From NCBI GenBank assembly GCA_900554325.1, contig USHA01000074.1, positions 1 through 10,884 of the forward strand: a stretch of 10,884 nucleotides of DNA, read 5' to 3'. The stretch is from an uncultured Collinsella sp. Lineage in GTDB: Bacteria > Actinomycetota > Coriobacteriia > Coriobacteriales > Coriobacteriaceae. This document shows, one piece after another, positions 6,662 through 10,884 of this stretch. A program made the translations under genes and the position numbers. The stretch's first letter is position 1. Each line of letters starts with the position of its first letter. Under the pieces are notes generated by a model that was not told the origin of the DNA, did not search any database, and saw only the letters and a list, made by a program, of their open reading frames with translations.

Positions 6662-6832
6662 ACCGAGCCTCGTCTCTAACTCGGTCAACGCCTCAAAAGC
6701 ATCACGAGACGCATCTGCCGAGCGCTCACGTTCCGCAATGCGAATTCGCGCCATCAGGTGCTCTTTTGCCTGCCCTTGGGCGTGCCTCGTGCGCCCTTCC
6801 GCCTGCGAGCAATTGCGATTCTCTATATCCAT
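6653..6832 (-). CDS. Small hypothetical protein translationally coupled to ligA
   Basis: This 59-codon frame begins at an ATG that shares its first base with the last base of the ligA stop codon (TAATG), the classic arrangement for coupled translation. The product is charged (Glu/Arg/Ala-rich), with a C-terminal stretch from residue 28 that should form an amphipathic helix (ARIRIAERERSADASRDAFE). There are no membrane segments, and I recognise no family. A GAGGTG lies about 11 bases before the ATG. An internal ATG at codon 27 (preceded by AAAGAG) would give a 33-residue product starting at that helix. Codon use is less GC-rich than in ligA (ATA, TTA, CTA and AGG occur), which counts against it or suggests weak expression. 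Its stop overlaps the end of the convergent MerR gene by 9 bases. Confidence 0.45.
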   Translation of the reverse strand: MDIENRNCSQAEGRTRHAQGQAKEHLMARIRIAERERSADASRDAFEALTELETRLGLA

Positions 6833-9060
6833 TACGCCACCGGCACCTCGCCGGTAGCCAGAATCTGCTCGAGTGCGTCCTCGTCCAGCACGGGCACGCC
6901 CAGCTGCTCGGCCTTGGTGAGCTTGGAGCCCGCTTTGGAACCGGCGACCAGGTAGCTCGTCTTCTTTGACACACTGCCCGAAACCTTGGCGCCGAGTACC
7001 TTGAGCGCTGCACCTGCCTCGTCGCGGGTGCGGTTGACGAGCGTGCCGGTGAGCACGAAGGTCAGACCCGCGAGCGGCTGTGCGTCGGCGAGCTCGCCCG
7101 CCACGCCAGCGTCGGCTGCGGCTTGCGCATGCGCGGCGCCCAGGTCGACCTCGAGCGAAAGGCCCGCTTGGCGCAGACGTTCCAGCACGGCAAGGTTTTC
7201 GGGCACGGCCAGGAACTGCTTGACGCTCGCCGCAATCTTGGGACCGATGCCCTCGCACTCGGCGATGTCCTCTTCGCTCGCCAAGATAAGCTTGTCGATC
7301 GACAGGAATCGCTCGGCGATGACCTCACCCACACTCTTGCCCACATGGCGGATGCCCAGGGCAAACAGCACGCGACCGAGCGGCTGGCTCTTGGACTTGT
7401 TGAGCTCGGCGATGATTTTCTCGGCCGTCTTGAGGCCTACCGGAATGGGGTCGCCCTTCTTGACGCCCTTTTTGCTGTTGGAGCTGGCATAGGTGCGGCC
7501 CGTGTCCAGGCCGGCGATGTCGTCGACCGTGAGCTGGTAGAAGTCTGCGACATCGTGGATCAGCCCGGCGGCGATCATCTTGTCGACGATCTCGTCGCCC
7601 AGGCCGTCGACGTCCATGCAGCCGCGGCTCACCCAGTGGAGCAGGCGCTCCTTGAGCTGCGCGGGGCAGTCGATGGAGACGCAGCGGTAAGCGACCTCGC
7701 CGTCCTCGTGGACCACGGGGCTGCCGCACACGGGGCAGACCTCGGGCATGTGCCAGTCGACCGAATCGGCCGGGCGCTTGTCGAGTACCGGGCCCACGAC
7801 CTCCGGGATCACGTCACCCGCCTTGTGCACGATGATGGTATCGCCCTCGCGCACGTTTTTTCGGCGGATCTCGTCGATGTTGTGCAGCGTAGCGCGCGCG
7901 ATGGTGGAGCCGGCGACCGTCACCGGATCGAACTCGGCGACCGGCGTGAGCACGCCGGTGCGGCCCACCTGGATGCGAATTTCGCGCAGGACGGTCTGCT
8001 TTTCCTCGGGCGGGAACTTAAAGGCAATGGCCCAGCGCGGCGCGCGGGCGGTAAAGCCCAGGTCGAGCTGCTGCTGAAAGCTATCGACCTTTACGACCAC
8101 GCCGTCGATGTCGTAATCGAGGTCACCGCGATGTTCGAGCGCCTGGGCGCAGAACTCGTGAACCTCGGCCGGCGTGGCGCAACGGGCCACGTTGGGGTTG
8201 ACGCTAAAGCCGGCGCTGCGCAGCCAGTCCAGAAACTCGCGCTGGCTGTGGACATGCAGTGGGTCAGTATCGGCGATGGCATAGATAAAGGTGGCCAGGT
8301 CGCGGCGCGCCGTGACCTTGGGATCCTTTTGGCGCAGGCTGCCGGCGGCGGCGTTGCGCGGGTTGGCGAAGGGGTCGCGGCCCTCGGCATCGGCCTCTTC
8401 ATTCAGACGAACAAAGCTGCCCTTGGGCATGTAGACCTCGCCGCGTACCTCAATGGTGCGCTCGCGGTCGGCGCCCATGTGGGCGAGCGCCGGCTCGGAC
8501 AGGTGCATGGGCACATCCTTGATGGTGCGCACGTTGAGCGACACATCCTCGCCCGTGGTGCCATCGCCACGTGTGGCCGCACGTACGAAGGTGCCGTTTT
8601 GGTAGGTAAGGGCCACGCCCAGGCCGTCAATCTTTAGCTCGCAGGTATAGGTAACGCTGCCGGCACCGAGCGCATCCTCGGTGCGCTGGAGCCACGCGTC
8701 GAGCTCGTCCAGATCCATGGCATCGTCCATGGAATACATGCGCGCCATGTGCGTGACCGGCATAAACTGCTCGCTCACGTAGCCGCCCACGCGTTGGGTG
8801 TAGCTGTCGGGCGTTACCAGATCGGGGTAGGTCGCCTCAATTTCCTGCAGCTCAACGAGCATTTTGTCAAAGGCGGCGTCCGTGATCTCGGGCGCATCGA
8901 GCATGTAGTAGCGATAGGCGTGGTAATCGAGCTCGTGGCGCAGCTCGGCCGCACGCGCTGCCGCCTGGGCACGGGCATCGTCCGGTGCGGTGGCTTCCGC
9001 GGTCGCGGGTGTTTCGGTATCGATGTCCACGCCGTCACCAAACAGGCTCGATTGCTCCAT
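6832..9060 (-). CDS. ligA: NAD-dependent DNA ligase LigA
   Basis: The 742-residue enzyme seals nicks during replication and repair using NAD+. Order of domains: Ia NAD-binding (YYMLDAPEITDAAFDKM, 51-67); adenylation domain with the active-site Lys143 in KIDG (143-146), TRGDGTTGEDV (163-173), EVRGEVYMP (204-212), NPRNAAAGSLRQKD (233-246) and DGVVVKVD (319-326); OB fold (VGRTGVLTPVAEFDPV, 365-380); zinc finger Cys442, Cys445, Cys460, Cys465; helix-hairpin-helix region (ALGIRHVGKSVGE, 567-579); and BRCT (about 662-742). It is longer than the usual roughly 670 residues because of an Ala-rich N-terminal stretch (11-38) and a basic insertion near 521-541 between HhH segments. ATG 9060 has AAGGAG 7 bases upstream; an in-frame upstream start at 9114 lacks a site and family similarity. 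No clear promoter is seen in 9061-9168, where a GCGGT/ACCGC hairpin (9127-9141) lies in the leader. Confidence 0.97.
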   Translation of the reverse strand: MEQSSLFGDGVDIDTETPATAEATAPDDARAQAAARAAELRHELDYHAYRYYMLDAPEITDAAFDKMLVELQEIEATYPDLVTPDSYTQRVGGYVSEQFMPVTHMARMYSMDDAMDLDELDAWLQRTEDALGAGSVTYTCELKIDGLGVALTYQNGTFVRAATRGDGTTGEDVSLNVRTIKDVPMHLSEPALAHMGADRERTIEVRGEVYMPKGSFVRLNEEADAEGRDPFANPRNAAAGSLRQKDPKVTARRDLATFIYAIADTDPLHVHSQREFLDWLRSAGFSVNPNVARCATPAEVHEFCAQALEHRGDLDYDIDGVVVKVDSFQQQLDLGFTARAPRWAIAFKFPPEEKQTVLREIRIQVGRTGVLTPVAEFDPVTVAGSTIARATLHNIDEIRRKNVREGDTIIVHKAGDVIPEVVGPVLDKRPADSVDWHMPEVCPVCGSPVVHEDGEVAYRCVSIDCPAQLKERLLHWVSRGCMDVDGLGDEIVDKMIAAGLIHDVADFYQLTVDDIAGLDTGRTYASSNSKKGVKKGDPIPVGLKTAEKIIAELNKSKSQPLGRVLFALGIRHVGKSVGEVIAERFLSIDKLILASEEDIAECEGIGPKIAASVKQFLAVPENLAVLERLRQAGLSLEVDLGAAHAQAAADAGVAGELADAQPLAGLTFVLTGTLVNRTRDEAGAALKVLGAKVSGSVSKKTSYLVAGSKAGSKLTKAEQLGVPVLDEDALEQILATGEVPVA

Positions 9061-9168
9061 AGCGGCACTCCTTCGCTCGATTTCAAACGGATACAAGAGT
9101 ACCACCGGTCGCAATGGGGCCGAATAGCGGTCTCAAACCGCACCGAATCGGCAGCCGCCAGACTGGGG

Positions 9169-9371
9169 TGGACAGTTAGTTCAGATACGTATAAATCCTA
9201 GAGCTGGATTAGACACGAACACCCCTGTTTCAACTAATTTGGGCTCCCTGAGACCATGTAAACGTCCCGCTCGCCCTCCCAAACACCCATTCAAACCCCA
9301 TCCCAATCAAAAATTGCTCAAAACGCATCCCAAGCTGCCCCAGATTTATACGTATCTGAACTAACTGTCCA
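9169..9371. mobile_element. 203-bp MITE-like element with perfect 29-bp terminal inverted repeats
   Basis: Bases 9169-9197 (starting TGGACAGTTAGTTCAGATAC) are the exact reverse complement of 9343-9371. The identity ends sharply on both sides. The 145-base interior has no supported gene. Outer ends are 5'-TG...CA-3', as in IS3-like elements. Internal size, absence of coding capacity and long perfect terminal repeats fit a miniature inverted-repeat transposable element. No target-site duplication is obvious: GGGG lies to the left and GACC to the right. It stands between htrA and ligA, about 110 bases upstream of the ligA start. Alternative: a large regulatory or termination cruciform. The inverted repeat is certain; mobility is inference. 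Confidence 0.6.
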
Positions 9372-9406
9372 GACCATTACGAACCAGGCCTCTTGCCAGC
9401 CACAAG

Positions 9407-9437
9407 TGATCCGTTTTCCTCCGTCCCCAACGGATCA
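9407..9437. repeat. 9-bp inverted repeat with 13-base loop
   Basis: TGATCCGTT (9407-9415) and AACGGATCA (9429-9437) pair perfectly around a C-rich loop. The site lies directly downstream of the htrA terminator on the minus strand and just before the 203-bp inverted-repeat element. No T-run follows it on either strand, so it is unlikely to be a second intrinsic terminator. It may be a separate dispersed palindrome; I recall similar sequence in other Collinsella intergenic regions, unverified. Confidence 0.5.
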
Positions 9438-9481
9438 ATAAGAAAAGAGGGGCTGTCCCGCGTTGATGGGACAGCCCCTCT
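9436..9481 (-). terminator. Intrinsic terminator of the htrA-like gene
   Basis: On the minus strand, AGAGGGGCTGTCCC and GGGACAGCCCCTCT form a perfect 14-bp GC-rich stem with an 8-base loop, followed at once by TTTCTTATTG. The stem begins 26 bases after the stop codon at 9508. This isolates the protease gene from ligA downstream. Confidence 0.92.
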
Positions 9482-9507
9482 GGCTTCGGCATGTGCGAAA
9501 TGGCTCG

Positions 9508-10884
9508 TTAGTAACCCTGGCCGTAGCCCTGACCCTGGCCCTGCTGGCCCAGCAGCTCCTCCAGGTACTGGCGCAGCTGCTCGTCGGTAATACCGCCGTT
9601 GCCGGTGTCGGTCGAACTGTCGTCCTGCTGCTGGTTCTGCAGCTCCTCATCGGAGCCCAGCTCGACGGTGACCTTCTTCTCTTCCTTGCCGCGCATGAGC
9701 GTGATCTCGACCTTCTCGCCCACCTCGTGGCTGCGCAGCGCGATGATCAGGCCATCGGCGCTCGTGATCTCGTCGTCGCCCAACTTGGTGATGACGTCGC
9801 CCTCCTGAATGCCGGCCTTGGCGGCAGGACCGTCCTCAACGACGCTCGCCACATACGCGCCGCTATCGGTGCTCAGCTTGTTGGTGCGGGCGTTGAGCGC
9901 GTTGACACTCGAAAGCGTGGCGCCCATGTACGGATGCACCGGCGTCTTGCCGTCGATGATCTGGTCGGCAATGTTCTTGGCGTAATTGACCGGAATGGCA
10001 AAGCCAACACCCGAGCTGGAGCCCGAGTAGCTCTCGATGAGCGAGTTGATGCCCACCAGCTCACCGTTGTCGTTGACGAGCGCGCCGCCGGAGTTGCCCG
10101 GGTTGATGGCGGCATCGGTCTGAATCATGTTGGCGTAGATAGTGTTACCGCTGGTAGAGCTCATGGCCGTGGAGCGATACAGCGCCGACACAATGCCCGT
10201 GGAGACAGACTGCTCGTTGCCGAACGGCGAGCCGATCGCCATAACCCACTCGCCAACGTTGAGCTTGGAGGAGTCGCCAATTTCGATCGGCGTAAGCTTG
10301 GAGGCGTCGGCGTCCTTGAGCTTGATGACGGCCAAGTCGCTCGAGGCGTCGTTGCCCACGAACTCGGCCTCGTAGGTGGTGCCGTCGTCCATGGTCACCA
10401 CGTACTGGTCATAGCCATCGACCACGTGGTTGTTGGTGAGGATGTGGCCCTCGGTATCGAGCACCACGCCCGAACCGACACTGCCCGAGCTATCCGACTC
10501 GTCGGCAGACTGCGAAAGCGAGCCATTCTGGCTACCGCTCGAAGTGGCGGTGATGGAAACGACGGAGGGCAGGGCCTTGGCAGAAACGGCCTCGGCCAGC
10601 GTGGTGTCCTCGGAGTCGATCGTGATCTTTTGCGTCGACGAACCCGAAGCACCCGCCGTCACGGCATTCTTGCCGCCGCCGATATCGAGCGTGCCGCTCA
10701 TAATGAGCGCAATGACCAGCAGGGCGCCGCAGGCACAGCCGGCGAGTGCCGTAATAAAGATCGGCAGCTTTTTGGTCTTAGTCTTGACCACCGTGTGCTT
10801 GTTTACAACCTGCTGACCGCCCAGCGGCTGGCCGGTCTGCGTGTCGTAGGCCTGCACATAGGGAATGTTGTTGCCGCCGGCAGG
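9508..10884 (-). CDS. HtrA/DegP-like membrane-anchored serine protease with PDZ domain (partial, 5' end outside window)
   Basis: The frame is open to the window edge, so the true start lies beyond 10884; 458 residues are visible, numbered here from the edge. A short cytosolic, polar N-terminal region is followed by one membrane helix (about 39-63, LPIFITALAGCACGALLVIA), so the catalytic part faces outward. The trypsin-like domain has the triad His153 (TNNHVVDG), Asp183 (SSDLAVIKL) and Ser265 (INPGNSGGAL). A PDZ domain follows (about 317-411; MGATLSSVNA, GPAAKAGIQEGDVI). The C-terminus is a Gln/Gly/Asp-rich tail ending GQGQGYGQGY. HtrA proteases degrade misfolded envelope proteins under stress. 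A GTG at 10857 is an internal possibility only: the upstream codons (PAGGNNIPY) read as protein and no binding site precedes it. Confidence 0.95.
   Translation of the reverse strand, partial: PAGGNNIPYVQAYDTQTGQPLGGQQVVNKHTVVKTKTKKLPIFITALAGCACGALLVIALIMSGTLDIGGGKNAVTAGASGSSTQKITIDSEDTTLAEAVSAKALPSVVSITATSSGSQNGSLSQSADESDSSGSVGSGVVLDTEGHILTNNHVVDGYDQYVVTMDDGTTYEAEFVGNDASSDLAVIKLKDADASKLTPIEIGDSSKLNVGEWVMAIGSPFGNEQSVSTGIVSALYRSTAMSSTSGNTIYANMIQTDAAINPGNSGGALVNDNGELVGINSLIESYSGSSSGVGFAIPVNYAKNIADQIIDGKTPVHPYMGATLSSVNALNARTNKLSTDSGAYVASVVEDGPAAKAGIQEGDVITKLGDDEITSADGLIIALRSHEVGEKVEITLMRGKEEKKVTVELGSDEELQNQQQDDSSTDTGNGGITDEQLRQYLEELLGQQGQGQGYGQGY

Noticed and set aside
6661..6686. GACCGAG/CTCGGTC hairpin after the MerR stop as a terminator
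   Set aside because: The 7-bp stem has a 12-base loop and no T-run on either strand, and lies within the small coupled frame.
7123..8637. Long plus-strand open frame (504 codons) opposite ligA
   Set aside because: It lies wholly antisense to the clear ligA gene; the His/Asp/Val-rich translation matches no family and is expected from GC-rich coding DNA.

Overview
The window looks like chromosomal DNA of a high-GC anaerobic actinobacterium. Protein character (a DUF559-like nuclease of a type common in Coriobacteriia, Ala-rich extensions) and the style of the intergenic repeats suggest Collinsella or a close relative. That assignment is inference from recollection of the families and was not tested by a search. 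Seven well-supported protein genes, one probable small gene, and several intergenic repeats and regulatory sites can be read.

Left part (1-2823, all on the minus strand, read right to left): moaA, then a fused moaC-mobB gene 4 bases later, then after a 183-base gap the start of a HAD phosphatase gene cut by the window edge. MoaA and MoaC make the first molybdenum-cofactor intermediate (GTP to cyclic pyranopterin monophosphate). The MobB domain supports the last, guanine-nucleotide-adding stage. The moaA ribosome binding site can pair with an upstream segment, which may control translation.

Middle (2824-4414): a solitary minus-strand gene for a PD-(D/E)XK (DUF559/AbiEi-like) nuclease-type protein is bracketed by two near-identical 57-bp palindromic repeats. 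To its right, at 4344-4374, is a textbook MerR-family promoter: -35 TTGACT, a 19-bp spacer holding a perfect dyad, and -10 TTCACT.

Right-middle (4415-6661, plus strand): a MATE-family multidrug efflux pump followed 54 bases later by a BmrR-like MerR regulator with a GyrI-type ligand-binding domain. With the promoter in front, this reads as a self-contained drug-sensing efflux operon.

Right part (6653-10884, minus strand): a membrane-anchored HtrA serine protease with PDZ domain (5' end outside the window) ends at a strong intrinsic terminator. Next come a hairpin, a 203-bp element with perfect 29-bp terminal inverted repeats (MITE-like), ligA (NAD-dependent DNA ligase), and a 59-codon reading frame that starts on the ligA stop codon and collides tail to tail with the MerR gene.

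No rRNA, tRNA, CRISPR array, transposase or prophage gene was seen. The least explained parts are the repeat-bracketed nuclease gene, the 203-bp inverted-repeat element, the moaA leader stem and the coupled small reading frame.
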